This document shows, in pieces, positions 24,511 to 32,911 of a stretch of DNA of 64,000 nucleotides (its first letter is position 1; each line of letters begins with the position of its first letter). The notes under the pieces were generated by a model. The model ran no database searches, was not told the DNA's origin, and worked only from the letters and a program-made list of their open reading frames with translations. Location of the stretch: NCBI GenBank assembly GCA_024226335.1, contig JAAELY010000259.1, positions 1 through 64,000 on the forward strand. The letters run 5' to 3'. This DNA is from a bacterium. Lineage in GTDB: Bacteria > Myxococcota_A > UBA9160 > SZUA-336. A program made the translations under genes and the position numbers.

Positions 24511-25155
24511 TCAGAAACTCGTGCGCCCGCGCAATTCTTCGAACGAGACCATCACGTTCTCTCGGTAGGGCGGACGCGAGGTCAAGCGATCAAACCAACT
24601 CTCGAGGAAGGGCAATACCGGGGTTTCGAGTCCCATTTCATAATAGCGATACAGAGAAGTCGCGATCGGAATATCGCCCATGCTGAAGACATCACCCGCG
24701 AGGAATCGGTGGCTCGCGAGATGCTTATCGACGATGCGGAGATGAGCTTCGACTCGTTTGCGTGTCGATTCAATCAGGTGCTCGTTTCGCTGTTCCTTCG
24801 GAGTCCTGAAGTAGCCCCAGAACAGGACCATGAAGTCCGGCTGATAAGTGGCCAGCTCCCAGTCCATCCATCGATCGGCCAACGAGCGATCGATGGGCGA
24901 TTCAGACCAGAGAGTGCCGGTGCCGTATTTCGCGGCCAGATACCGCACGATACTGTTCGATTCCCAGATCGTGTGCCCTTCGTCCACGAGCACGGGAACC
25001 CGGCGGTGTGGATTAACCGTCTGGAATTCACGCGAGTCCAGACCTCCGGCACTACCCCCCGCATCGATGTGCTCGTGCTCCAGCGAAAGTTCGCCGAGAG
25101 CCCATAGGACCTTCTGTACGTTGTGCGCGCTGCGGCGCCCCCATATCTGGATCAC
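24511..25155 (-). CDS. Glutathione S-transferase family protein
   Basis: 214 aa. The N-terminal thioredoxin-like domain has SAHNVQKVLWALGEL, a PVLVDEG cis-Pro loop and ESNSIVRYLA (GSH gamma-Glu binding). An all-helical C-terminal domain (residues about 85-214) includes RFLAGDVFSMGDIPIATSLY, the N-capping box of GSTs. It probably conjugates or reduces electrophiles with glutathione; the substrate is unknown. It lies just upstream of lspA on the same strand. Confidence 0.92.
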   Translation of the reverse strand: MIQIWGRRSAHNVQKVLWALGELSLEHEHIDAGGSAGGLDSREFQTVNPHRRVPVLVDEGHTIWESNSIVRYLAAKYGTGTLWSESPIDRSLADRWMDWELATYQPDFMVLFWGYFRTPKEQRNEHLIESTRKRVEAHLRIVDKHLASHRFLAGDVFSMGDIPIATSLYRYYEMGLETPVLPFLESWFDRLTSRPPYRENVMVSFEELRGRTSF

Positions 25156-25263
25156 TGATCGAACCCTCTTCGCTACAGAGAACCTACAGCGGATCGGTTT
25201 GCGAAGCCTATCCGTCCGACTCGGCCGTAGACATCGAGGCCCGTAGTGATCGCCTTCGCCACA

Positions 25264-26421
25264 TCAGTGGCCCCCCGGGCGAACTCGTTGCCGGAGAACC
25301 TTCTCCCGAAATTCCCTTACGACCGGAAGGCGACTGATCCACGCCGTAGCATCGGCTCGCGCAGGATCGACATCGCTGGGACGGCCGGCAAAACCCTGGG
25401 GAATCTGACTGTGAAGCTCGGGCGGATCGTAGGTCTGATCCAGATAGTGGTATTCGAAACCCGGAACGCAAAGGTCGTCGTCGACGTGGACATCGATCGT
25501 GCGCACTCCGTAGCGCATGATCTCTGTCGTCAACGCCTGCGGGGGAACGATCCAGACCCGCCGCGGACCCGTGATGAACTGGTACTGGATGGTGCGGTTC
25601 TTCGAAAGGATGCGGAACTTCCGGATATTGCCTTTGTACAAGCGACTGCGCGATCGGCTCATCTCCAGTACGCCGCGCGTAAAGTCGGGCTCGTAGCCTC
25701 TGACGAAGCGCAACGACTCCGGATCATTGTCGCGTGTGAAGAACGCCACTTTGCGAGCGCCGTTGACCAGATTGCGTTTGTCCGAACTCGCGCGCCTTCG
25801 CGGACCTTCGAAGTCCTCATAGGGCCGCAGCCGGTTGTCCGGTGCGTTGTGCAGGATGAGCGGTACCGCCTGCGTGTCGCGTCGGGGCCTGGATGCAATG
25901 CGGCTGAGTCCATCGAGCGCGGCTTGAATCTCGAAAGGCAGGTCCGTCGTTTCTTCCGCGCTCGAAAAGACCTGCTCGCCGTCCTCGATGTACGGCTTCA
26001 ACGCACCCTTTCCGACCCAGTTCTCCTCTTCCGTGCGGATTACATGCGAGGCGGAGCGCCAGACCAGAGAGATATCCTTGTAGAAAATCTGCGGATAGAG
26101 TTCACGACGGGGTCCGCGCGATCCGGATCGGCCGGGTTGAACGTAGGCGATGAAGAAACCCAGATCGTCATCGACGCGAGGGTCCGTCAGATAGTAGACC
26201 GTGTCGAACAGGCGGAGTTCGTACCTGGGCGTGTATCCGCGATCCAGCAGGATCTGCGGATTGTCCCTGGCCAGACCGGTTGGTTTGAGTTTGAAACCTT
26301 CCCGCAACCGCTTGCGAAACTCAGCTGCGACCTTTCGCGTCGTCTTTTCTTCGGGCGCGATTCCGGTGACGATCTCGGTCTGGAGCAAAGCGCTACCCCG
26401 ATCGGTTGAGGAATTCGGCAT
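25264..26421 (-). CDS. Large cytoplasmic protein of unknown function
   Basis: 385 aa, not recognised. No signal peptide or membrane segment. The N-terminal 110 residues are mixed and charged (EKTTRKVAAEFRKRLREGFK). The middle contains SLVWRSASHVIRTEEENWVG, which would suit a lipid- or acyl-binding fold. The C-terminal part is aromatic- and beta-rich (YHYLDQTYDPPELHSQIPQG). It overlaps the small membrane protein gene upstream by 29 bp, so the pair is translationally linked, and follows the HAD hydrolase gene at 26747. Confidence 0.55.
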   Translation of the reverse strand: MPNSSTDRGSALLQTEIVTGIAPEEKTTRKVAAEFRKRLREGFKLKPTGLARDNPQILLDRGYTPRYELRLFDTVYYLTDPRVDDDLGFFIAYVQPGRSGSRGPRRELYPQIFYKDISLVWRSASHVIRTEEENWVGKGALKPYIEDGEQVFSSAEETTDLPFEIQAALDGLSRIASRPRRDTQAVPLILHNAPDNRLRPYEDFEGPRRRASSDKRNLVNGARKVAFFTRDNDPESLRFVRGYEPDFTRGVLEMSRSRSRLYKGNIRKFRILSKNRTIQYQFITGPRRVWIVPPQALTTEIMRYGVRTIDVHVDDDLCVPGFEYHYLDQTYDPPELHSQIPQGFAGRPSDVDPARADATAWISRLPVVREFREKVLRQRVRPGGH

Positions 26422-26737
26422 CTCGTTGCGTTGCAGCCAACTGTCCCCCGAAACAAGCGGCCGCCACTCCCAACGCTAGCGAGAACAGAAACTCGGGATC
26501 CTGAAGTGCCTTGGCAACTGGTTCCTGCAGGCCGATGACCAGGAAGCTGAGGCAAGCAGAACAAGCTCCGAAGACGAATGCATGTTCGACTTCGGCCCGT
26601 CGTGCGATCCGACCCGCGGCAAAACCGGCCAGAATCGGCCCGGTGCACAGTCGACCCGCAGACTCGACCGCGGGCACACCCAGGTAGGCCTGTGGGGGCG
26701 AATAACGCGGATCCGACTTCTGTGCGGGGCTCGACAT
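26393..26737 (-). CDS. Small integral membrane protein
   Basis: 114 aa with Gly/Ala-rich hydrophobic segments at about residues 30-45, 52-70 and 85-103 (ILAGFAAGRIARR, FVFGACSACLSFLVIGL, FLFSLALGVAAACFGG). That predicts two or three membrane passes. No family recognised. Its 3' end overlaps the next gene (start 26421) by 29 bp. The HAD hydrolase starts upstream at 27403 and ends 9 bp before it, so the three genes form one unit. Confidence 0.55.
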   Translation of the reverse strand: MSSPAQKSDPRYSPPQAYLGVPAVESAGRLCTGPILAGFAAGRIARRAEVEHAFVFGACSACLSFLVIGLQEPVAKALQDPEFLFSLALGVAAACFGGQLAATQRDAEFLNRSG

Positions 26738-26746
26738 CTTGCAGGG

Positions 26747-27403
26747 TCAGACTATCACGCCGGATCGGGTGAGGTCCGCCGCACCCTCGAGAATCAGCTC
26801 GGCACCGGCCTGCTGCAGCGCAGCCCGGCTCGTACCTCCTGATAGCACTCCAACACAGTACATCCCGAGCTGGACACCGGCCATCATGTCCAGCCGACCG
26901 TCTCCGACCATCATCGAAGCCTTCGCGCTGCAGTTCAATTGCTCGAGTGCGAGTGTCAGGTGACGAGGATCGGGCTTGAGGTGCACGACCCGATCTCGCG
27001 TCAACAAGGCGGCGCAGAACTCGTCCACATCATCGAACATGATGCGAACCGCAGCTTCACAGTTGCGAGTGACAATCCCGATCGCAACGCCGCGGGCTCG
27101 AATCTGGCTGAGTAGCTCACGCATACCGGGAAAGAGCTGTGTGGTGCGCGCAGCCTCGAGTTCAAACTCGAGAATCAGCTGGTCGGCGCGCAACCTGTAG
27201 GCTCGAGCTTCATCCGGATTGCTCACCGATAGCCAGTTCTCCGCGTGCTCGGCCAACTCGACGATCAGGCGACCTTCGACCTCGGGCTGCGGAACACCGG
27301 ACTCGAGCGTCATTTCGATCAACTGGCGCTTCATTTCAGGCAGGTCCAGATTGGGCGCGAGAGTGCCATCGAAGTCGAACAGAATGCCCTCGGGACGCTC
27401 CAT
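26747..27403 (-). CDS. HAD-superfamily hydrolase (beta-phosphoglucomutase/phosphoglycolate phosphatase-like)
   Basis: 218 aa. Motif I FDFDGTLAPN (DxD at residues 10-12), motif II IVTRN near 113, motif III Lys in HLKPDPRH near 145 and motif IV MVGDGRLDMMAG near 168. A helical cap (residues 20-85) is present. All four HAD motifs are intact, so an active phosphatase or phosphomutase is expected. Likely substrates are small sugar phosphates, but this is inference. Confidence 0.87.
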   Translation of the reverse strand: MERPEGILFDFDGTLAPNLDLPEMKRQLIEMTLESGVPQPEVEGRLIVELAEHAENWLSVSNPDEARAYRLRADQLILEFELEAARTTQLFPGMRELLSQIRARGVAIGIVTRNCEAAVRIMFDDVDEFCAALLTRDRVVHLKPDPRHLTLALEQLNCSAKASMMVGDGRLDMMAGVQLGMYCVGVLSGGTSRAALQQAGAELILEGAADLTRSGVIV

Positions 27404-27409
27404 CGCGTT

Positions 27410-27613
27410 TCAGGAGTGCCGGTCGGCCAGGACGAAGTCGATTCGAATCGCGATGGCACCGCGGTCATCGAGGTCACGTCGTCCGACGAGGACTGCGATC
27501 AGTTTCCGCGAGCAGGTCCAGGCATTAGGGAACGCGGCTTCGAGCTCTCGGCTCGGGGTTTCCCAGTGGTCAAACCGCTGCTTCGAAATTCGTGCGAGAA
27601 AATTCCAGATCAA
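27410..27613 (-). CDS. Possible small gene upstream of the HAD hydrolase, start unresolved
   Basis: About 67 aa from TTG 27613. The frame remains open upstream to 27734 and looks protein-like close to this start (RQQIYDCFLIWNFLARISKQ). It includes RELEAAFPNAWTCSRKLIAV and GAIAIRIDFVLADRHS, which read as alternating strands and helices. It stops 6 bp before the HAD gene on the same strand, as expected for an operon. It has no recognised family or good ribosome site. The rest of the 27404-27770 stretch holds only the amidohydrolase promoter. Confidence 0.35.
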   Translation of the reverse strand: MIWNFLARISKQRFDHWETPSRELEAAFPNAWTCSRKLIAVLVGRRDLDDRGAIAIRIDFVLADRHS

Positions 27614-27758
27614 GAAACAATCATAGATCTGTTGCCTGTCGGAATCTACCGATCTTGGGGAGCGAACGAGTCGGCGTCGGCGATCTCGCGCTGTCTCAGT
27701 ACCGCGTTCAAGTCGTGTCCCCAGGGCCCAACATCAGACTTCCCGAACTTCTGTAGTG

Positions 27759-27764
27759 TATTCT
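27759..27764 (+). promoter_or_regulatory. -10 hexamer TATTCT directly before the amidohydrolase start
   Basis: TATTCT ends 6 nt before GTG 27771, with no Shine-Dalgarno. This supports GTG 27771 rather than the in-frame GTG at 27756, which would overlap the hexamer. The -35 is poor. Confidence 0.4.
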
Positions 27765-27770
27765 CCGGGT

Positions 27771-29381
27771 GTGAAGCTGGATACCCTGTACACGAACGCC
27801 ACGATTCTGACCATGGACTCCGACGATCGCCGGGTAGACGCAGTCGGTGTATCTGGCGATCGCATCGCAGCACTCGGCTCGCTCGATGAGGTGCGCGAAC
27901 ACGCCACTCCCGAGACGCGCGAGATCGACCTGGCGGACCGGACCTTGATCCCCGGATTCATCGACTCGCACAGCCATCTGGCTATGGCGGGAGACGTGGA
28001 ACTGCGCAATGCGAACCTCAATTCGCCACCCATCGGTGACGTGAAAACCATGGACGAACTGGTCGAGCGCCTGCGCAATCGCGCCGATCACACTCCCCAG
28101 GACGACTGGATCCTGGGCATGGGTTACGACGACACACTGCTGGCGGAAAAGACTCACCCGACACGCCGGGACCTGGATCGAGTCTCGACGACACGACCGG
28201 TCATCGCTCGCCATGTCTCTGGCCACATCGCTGCGGCGAACGGGCGAGCACTGAATCTCTGTGGGATCACACGCGATACACCCGATCCCGTTGGCGGCGT
28301 GATCCGTCGCGAAGCCTCGGGCGAACCAAACGGTGTGCTCGAAGAATCCGCGATGTTCGCGTTAATGGGCAAGCTGCCGCAGACCAGCGAGGAACAGGCC
28401 ATCCGCGCGATCGAACACGCAGCCCGAAGCTACAGCGCCCGGGGTGTGACTACGGCGCAGAACGGCTTTACGAGTTCTCGCGAGTTGCAGCACTTCGATG
28501 CCGCATTCTCCTCTGGACGCGTCCCTATTCGCGTCGTAGCGTGGCCCGGACTCGGCACCATGGGAAGGTTGGTCAACGGTTCGCTGAAACTCGAAACTCC
28601 CGATGAGTTTCTGACAGTGGGCGCGATCAAGCTATTCGCAGACGGATCGATCCAGGGCTACACCGGTCATCTGAGCCAGCCATACCATGTGCCGTTCAAC
28701 GATCAGCCGGAATACCGTGGCTACGCAATGGTGCCGCGCGAAATGCTCGCAGATCAGATCGCCCAGATCTATGCGGCGGGCTATCAGGTAGCGGTACACA
28801 CGAACGGTGACGCGGCGATCGACGACTTCCTTCACGGTGTCGAAAAGGCCAATGCGGCCTACCCGCGCCCGGATGCGCGCCCCATCGCCGTACATGCACA
28901 GATGTCGCGCGAGGACCAGCTGGAAAAGATGCGCGAACTCGGCGTGGTGCCTTCTTTCTTCTGCCTGCACACCTATTACTGGGGAGATCGACATCGCGAT
29001 ATCTTTCTTGGACCTGATCGCGCCAGTCGCATCAGTCCGCTGCGATCGGCCGCAAAGCTCGGGATACGCTTCACCATCCACACCGATTCACCGGTCGTCC
29101 CCATGGATCAGCTACTGCTGATGTGGTCAGCGGTGAATCGACGGACGACTTCTGGTCGGATACTGGGCGAAGAACAGTGCCTGACTCCGCTCGAAGCATT
29201 GCGCGCGACGACGATCGATTCGGCCTGGCAGATGCACCTGGAACAAAGCAGAGGATCGATTGAAATCGGCAAACTTGCGGACTTCGCGGTACTCGACCGC
29301 AATCCGCTCGACGATCCCGAAGCGATACGTGAGATCCAGGTCGAAGCGACAATCGTCGCTGGGCGAGAACTGAGCTCGTAG
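27771..29381 (+). CDS. Amidohydrolase family 3 (YtcJ-like) metal-dependent hydrolase
   Basis: 536 aa from GTG 27771. The N-terminus (LDTLYTNATILTMDSDDRRV) is the composite beta-sandwich of the family. GFIDSHSHL supplies the HxH metal ligands near residue 67. FADGSIQGYTG and VAVHTNGDAAIDDFL supply further ligands. TIHTDSPVVPMDQLLLMWSA supplies the catalytic Asp region. Members act on N-acyl or cyclic amide substrates; the real substrate is unknown. It converges on the antiporter gene. Confidence 0.88.
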   Translation: MKLDTLYTNATILTMDSDDRRVDAVGVSGDRIAALGSLDEVREHATPETREIDLADRTLIPGFIDSHSHLAMAGDVELRNANLNSPPIGDVKTMDELVERLRNRADHTPQDDWILGMGYDDTLLAEKTHPTRRDLDRVSTTRPVIARHVSGHIAAANGRALNLCGITRDTPDPVGGVIRREASGEPNGVLEESAMFALMGKLPQTSEEQAIRAIEHAARSYSARGVTTAQNGFTSSRELQHFDAAFSSGRVPIRVVAWPGLGTMGRLVNGSLKLETPDEFLTVGAIKLFADGSIQGYTGHLSQPYHVPFNDQPEYRGYAMVPREMLADQIAQIYAAGYQVAVHTNGDAAIDDFLHGVEKANAAYPRPDARPIAVHAQMSREDQLEKMRELGVVPSFFCLHTYYWGDRHRDIFLGPDRASRISPLRSAAKLGIRFTIHTDSPVVPMDQLLLMWSAVNRRTTSGRILGEEQCLTPLEALRATTIDSAWQMHLEQSRGSIEIGKLADFAVLDRNPLDDPEAIREIQVEATIVAGRELSS

Positions 29382-29484
29382 ACGCACTCACGAGTTTGAG
29401 CGTCACGCCAGCCCGAGCGGAACGGACCAGAAGCGTGCGAGAGCCGCAAGACAGATCGCGATGGCGCCGAAGCTTCCCCGGGAA

Positions 29485-31383
29485 TCAGGATTCCGGAGTC
29501 TCTGGGCTCTGTGACGTCTCCGGTTCCTTGGGCATCCAGCCGAGTTTGCGCAGAAGCAGGTCGACCTCTTCAAACTCGGGACAGTGGATTGCCACGGCTG
29601 CAACATCTCTGGCCTGGATCTTGAAGCCGCTATGCATCGGTCGGATCTTGTCACCGCGCTGGATCGTCAAGATCACATAGTCTTCACCGGTGGCGCTCTT
29701 TGCGGGCTCCACTCCCCCGTCAGACTCCTCGGCTTCAGCAGGCGGCTCCCAGACTCGGTACTCGATCGCCATTTCGTCGTGTCGGGAACGCACGTCCCAG
29801 CGTTCGATATCCTGTAGATCGTCGAAGAGCAGATGTGACTGCTGCCCCTCGAGAATCTCCTTCGTCACTCCGGATTCTGTATTGACCAGGGCGACGTATC
29901 CGTTGGGTACGTGAAAACTATTGCGCGCGCGGTCCACGAAGAGACCGTTCAAGGCTTCGTTTGGTGTGGCACCGATCGCGGTTCCCACGGACTCAAAACG
30001 AGCCCGTTGCATCGTGCGATCTTGCAAGGCATTTCCAAATACGACGGGCAGATCCATTTCCTGCGCTTTCCGTGCATTCGTCGGATTGGAGTCGAGCATC
30101 ACGACAGGTACTCCGCCCTTGCGGATTTCCTTGGCGAGGGCCAGGCCCAACCCGTGTGCTCCGAGGATCGCCACGGTCTGGCGACCCGGCAGTCGTTGAC
30201 CGAGCAGGGCCGCCACCGGCAGAGCAGTTACTCCGGCCAGAACGACCGTTCCGGTGATCGTCAGAAAGACGAGCGCGCGAAGTTCGACACCGCCGGGGTA
30301 GTTGTGAGTTTCGAGAGCAGCCGCGACGAGCGAAGCGATCGCAGCCGCAACGATTCCGCGGGGTGCGATCCAGCCGATCAATATGCGTTCACGCCAGTTC
30401 AGACTACTGTTCATCGTCGACAGCCATACGTTCAAAGGCCGGACTGCCAGGACCAACGTCGCCACGACGGCGATGCCACGCCATCCCAGGCCCTGGACAT
30501 CGGCGGCGCGCACGTCAGCGGCCAGGAGTACGAACAACAATCCAATCAACAAAACAGTCAGCTGGTCCTTGAACTCACGCAGGTCGCGATCGACTCGGGT
30601 CCCCAGGTTTCCAACCGCTACCCCGGCGAGAGTGACCGCCAGAATGCCGCTGTCTTCGACGTATGCCTCACAGCCCTGAAAAAGGAGCAATACGAAGACC
30701 AGTGCAAAGACATTGCCGAAACCCTCGGGAATCAGAGAGGGCAAGCGCAGGAGCATGCCGAGGATCAGTCCACTGACGATTCCCATACTCGCACCGAAGC
30801 CAATGCCAGTGGCCAGATGCAAGGCGCTTTCCGCAAGCGCGTCGGCGTCGGGTTCGAGCACGATACGCAGCATGAGAACTGCGAGAATCGCTCCGATCGG
30901 ATCGATCAGAACTCCTTCCGCTTCGAGGACGGTCGAAACCTTCGGGCGCAGACGCAACTCGGCGACCAGCGGTCCGATCACCGTTGGACCCGTCACCACG
31001 ACGAGCGAACCGTACAGGAGCGCGAGGCGCCAGTCCCAATCCAGCCAAGCAAATGCAGCCCAGGCACCACCGATCAAGGTGATGATTGCACCGGAGGAGA
31101 TCAGTCTGCGGATCGCTGTTTGCGCGCGCAGGAGCCGCGAACGCTCCAGGTTCAAGCCACCTTCAAAAAGAATGACTGCAACCGCCAGATCGACGATCGC
31201 GAACAGGCCTTCTTCACCGAGGGCGCGTGGTCGAATCCAATCGAAGCCATCGGGACCCAGACCAACCCCGAAGACCAACAGGAGCATGATGCCAGGCAGA
31301 CGCAGGTGGCGAGCCATCGACTGGGCCAGGACGCCAGCGGCCAACGCCAGCACGAGAATCAGGGCCGGGTTGTCTGCTCCCAA
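29485..31383 (-). CDS. Cation:proton antiporter (CPA1 type) with C-terminal TrkA-N domain
   Basis: 632 aa from TTG 31383. About 12 membrane helices fill residues 1-400. DLAVAVILFEGGLNL and the following GPTVIGPLVAELR carry conserved ion-path residues. A cytosolic RCK/TrkA-N Rossmann domain follows (TVAILGAHGLGLALAKEIRK, residues about 400-415), with a further C-terminal domain for ligand control. It should exchange Na+ or K+ for H+ and be regulated by nucleotide binding. It starts 7 bp after the GT2 glycosyltransferase gene on the same strand. Confidence 0.9.
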   Translation of the reverse strand: MGADNPALILVLALAAGVLAQSMARHLRLPGIMLLLVFGVGLGPDGFDWIRPRALGEEGLFAIVDLAVAVILFEGGLNLERSRLLRAQTAIRRLISSGAIITLIGGAWAAFAWLDWDWRLALLYGSLVVVTGPTVIGPLVAELRLRPKVSTVLEAEGVLIDPIGAILAVLMLRIVLEPDADALAESALHLATGIGFGASMGIVSGLILGMLLRLPSLIPEGFGNVFALVFVLLLFQGCEAYVEDSGILAVTLAGVAVGNLGTRVDRDLREFKDQLTVLLIGLLFVLLAADVRAADVQGLGWRGIAVVATLVLAVRPLNVWLSTMNSSLNWRERILIGWIAPRGIVAAAIASLVAAALETHNYPGGVELRALVFLTITGTVVLAGVTALPVAALLGQRLPGRQTVAILGAHGLGLALAKEIRKGGVPVVMLDSNPTNARKAQEMDLPVVFGNALQDRTMQRARFESVGTAIGATPNEALNGLFVDRARNSFHVPNGYVALVNTESGVTKEILEGQQSHLLFDDLQDIERWDVRSRHDEMAIEYRVWEPPAEAEESDGGVEPAKSATGEDYVILTIQRGDKIRPMHSGFKIQARDVAAVAIHCPEFEEVDLLLRKLGWMPKEPETSQSPETPES

Positions 31384-31389
31384 GGCTCC

Positions 31390-32091
31390 TCAGCGGCGCA
31401 GGAGATTGTATTTGATCAGACAGAGCAGAGCCTGGAAGCCGTCGCGCCAGCCGATCTTCTTGCCTTCCTCGTAGGTACGCCCGTAGTACGAGATCGGAAC
31501 CTCATAGATCCGCCAGTTTCCCCGCGCCACTTTGGCAGTGACCTCGGGTTCGAAGCCGAAACGATCTTCTTCGAGAGTGATCGATTCGATGACTTCTCGG
31601 CGAAATGCCTTATAGCAGACTTCCATATCCGTCAGGTTCAAATTGGTTAACAGATTGGACAGGAAGGTCAGCCCTTTGTTCGCGATCGAATTCCAGAAAT
31701 ACAAAACTCGGTGCGGACCGATCGAAAGAAAACGACTGCCGTAGACCACGTCAGCGATGTCGCGTTGAATCAAATCAATCAGCCGCGGAATTTCCTCTGG
31801 ATCGTACTCGAGGTCGGCGTCCTGCACGATCATCATGTCGCCCGTCGCTTCCTGAAAGCCGCGTCGAACTGCAGCGCCCTTGCCCCTATTCTCGGGTTGT
31901 AGCACTGCACGAACGTTCTCGTGTCCCGCTTCGATCTCTTCGATCAGGTCAATCGACCCATCTGTGGATCCATCGTCCACGAGAACCAGTTCGACATCGC
32001 AGCCGTAGTCCACGGCCAATGCGCGGCGCACCAGTTCCTCGAGCGTGTGTCGCTCGTTATAGACCGGGATCACGACCGAGAGCTTCTTCAT
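31390..32091 (-). CDS. Family 2 glycosyltransferase (dolichyl/polyprenyl-phosphate sugar transferase-like)
   Basis: 233 aa from ATG 32091. [23 protein letters not shown] and the metal-binding DAD in [14 protein letters not shown] define GT2. [13 protein letters not shown] and [12 protein letters not shown] match the DPM1-like branch that transfers a hexose to a polyprenyl phosphate. No membrane helices are evident. TAGAAT lies 7 nt before the ATG, so the mRNA is probably leaderless. The gene is divergent from the glutamine amidotransferase gene (61 bp between starts). Confidence 0.9.
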   Translation of the reverse strand: MKKLSVVIPVYNERHTLEELVRRALAVDYGCDVELVLVDDGSTDGSIDLIEEIEAGHENVRAVLQPENRGKGAAVRRGFQEATGDMMIVQDADLEYDPEEIPRLIDLIQRDIADVVYGSRFLSIGPHRVLYFWNSIANKGLTFLSNLLTNLNLTDMEVCYKAFRREVIESITLEEDRFGFEPEVTAKVARGNWRIYEVPISYYGRTYEEGKKIGWRDGFQALLCLIKYNLLRR

Positions 32092-32098
32092 CGAGAGG

Positions 32099-32104
32099 AT
32101 TCTA
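32099..32104 (-). promoter_or_regulatory. -10 hexamer TAGAAT directly before the GT2 gene
   Basis: TAGAAT on the minus strand, then 7 nt, then ATG 32091; no Shine-Dalgarno. It selects this ATG over the upstream GTG-type start that would place the hexamer inside the coding region. Confidence 0.45.
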
Positions 32105-32139
32105 ACCCGCATTTCCCGCCACGGCGCGTCAGCTGTCGC

Positions 32140-32145
32140 TATACT
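32140..32145 (+). promoter_or_regulatory. -10 hexamer TATACT directly before the amidotransferase gene
   Basis: TATACT (five of six consensus), then 7 nt, then TTG 32153; no Shine-Dalgarno. It is the divergent partner of the TAGAAT before the GT2 gene. Confidence 0.45.
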
Positions 32146-32152
32146 GGCGGGC

Positions 32153-32845
32153 TTGGCGCCAACTGTCGGAATTCCTCTCTGTCTGGACGCGATCGGACGC
32201 TGGCGTGCGGGCCGCGTCTACCAGTACATAGACACGAAGTACGCCCGAGCCGTGGAGGCCGCCGGGGGAGTACCGGTATACCTGCCGCTGCAATCGGACG
32301 CCACTCGTTTGATTCAACAGGTGGATGCGCTTCTGCTCCCCGGGGGTGATGATTTCCCGCCGCCCGAACCCTACCCGGAAGGCGTGGAGTTTGAACTGGT
32401 TCCTCCTGAACAACTGGTTTTCGACCGCGAGCTTCTGGGAGTAGCTCTCGAAAGAGGAATCCCCGTTCTCGGTATCTGCTATGGCATGCAACTGATCGCG
32501 TTGCACTACGGCGGGAGTCTGCACTACGACCTGTCGACTGACCGGCCATCCGCAAACGAACACCGCCTCGAAGAAACGTCAGGACGTCATGAAGTGAAGC
32601 TCGTTGGCGGGAGCAGGCTCGCGTCCGTACTCGGAGTACCCCACGTTCAGGCGAATAGCCTGCACCATCAGGCAGTCGCTGAACTCGGAACGAAACTCCG
32701 TGCTTGCGGCCATACAGAGGACGGTGTGATCGAGGCCATCGAACGGGACACCGGATTTTGCATCGGCGTACAGTGGCATCCGGAGAAACTGCCTGGCGCT
32801 GAAGAAGATGCGCTGTTTCGCGCACTGGTAGATGCGGCGAGCTAG
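32153..32845 (+). CDS. Gamma-glutamyl-GABA hydrolase-like class I glutamine amidotransferase
   Basis: 230 aa from TTG 32153. [14 protein letters not shown] and [13 protein letters not shown] (Cys nucleophile near residue 111) with [10 protein letters not shown] (His, Glu) give the peptidase C26 triad. [20 protein letters not shown] and NSLHHQAV are the PuuD-type linkers. It probably cleaves gamma-glutamyl amides such as gamma-Glu-GABA from polyamine breakdown, though no other puu genes are nearby. Confidence 0.87.
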   Translation: MAPTVGIPLCLDAIGRWRAGRVYQYIDTKYARAVEAAGGVPVYLPLQSDATRLIQQVDALLLPGGDDFPPPEPYPEGVEFELVPPEQLVFDRELLGVALERGIPVLGICYGMQLIALHYGGSLHYDLSTDRPSANEHRLEETSGRHEVKLVGGSRLASVLGVPHVQANSLHHQAVAELGTKLRACGHTEDGVIEAIERDTGFCIGVQWHPEKLPGAEEDALFRALVDAAS

Positions 32846-32911
32846 CCGACTGGCGGAAGTGCCTCGCTCATTGGCGAGACCACTGGGCCGATCGAAGACA
32901 ACCTCCGATCT

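Noticed and set aside
29911-31650. 579-codon open frame on the plus strand
   Set aside because: It is antisense to the antiporter and GT2 genes. Its translation is full of Gln, Arg and Asp with no fold-like pattern, while the minus strand has clear membrane helices and motifs.
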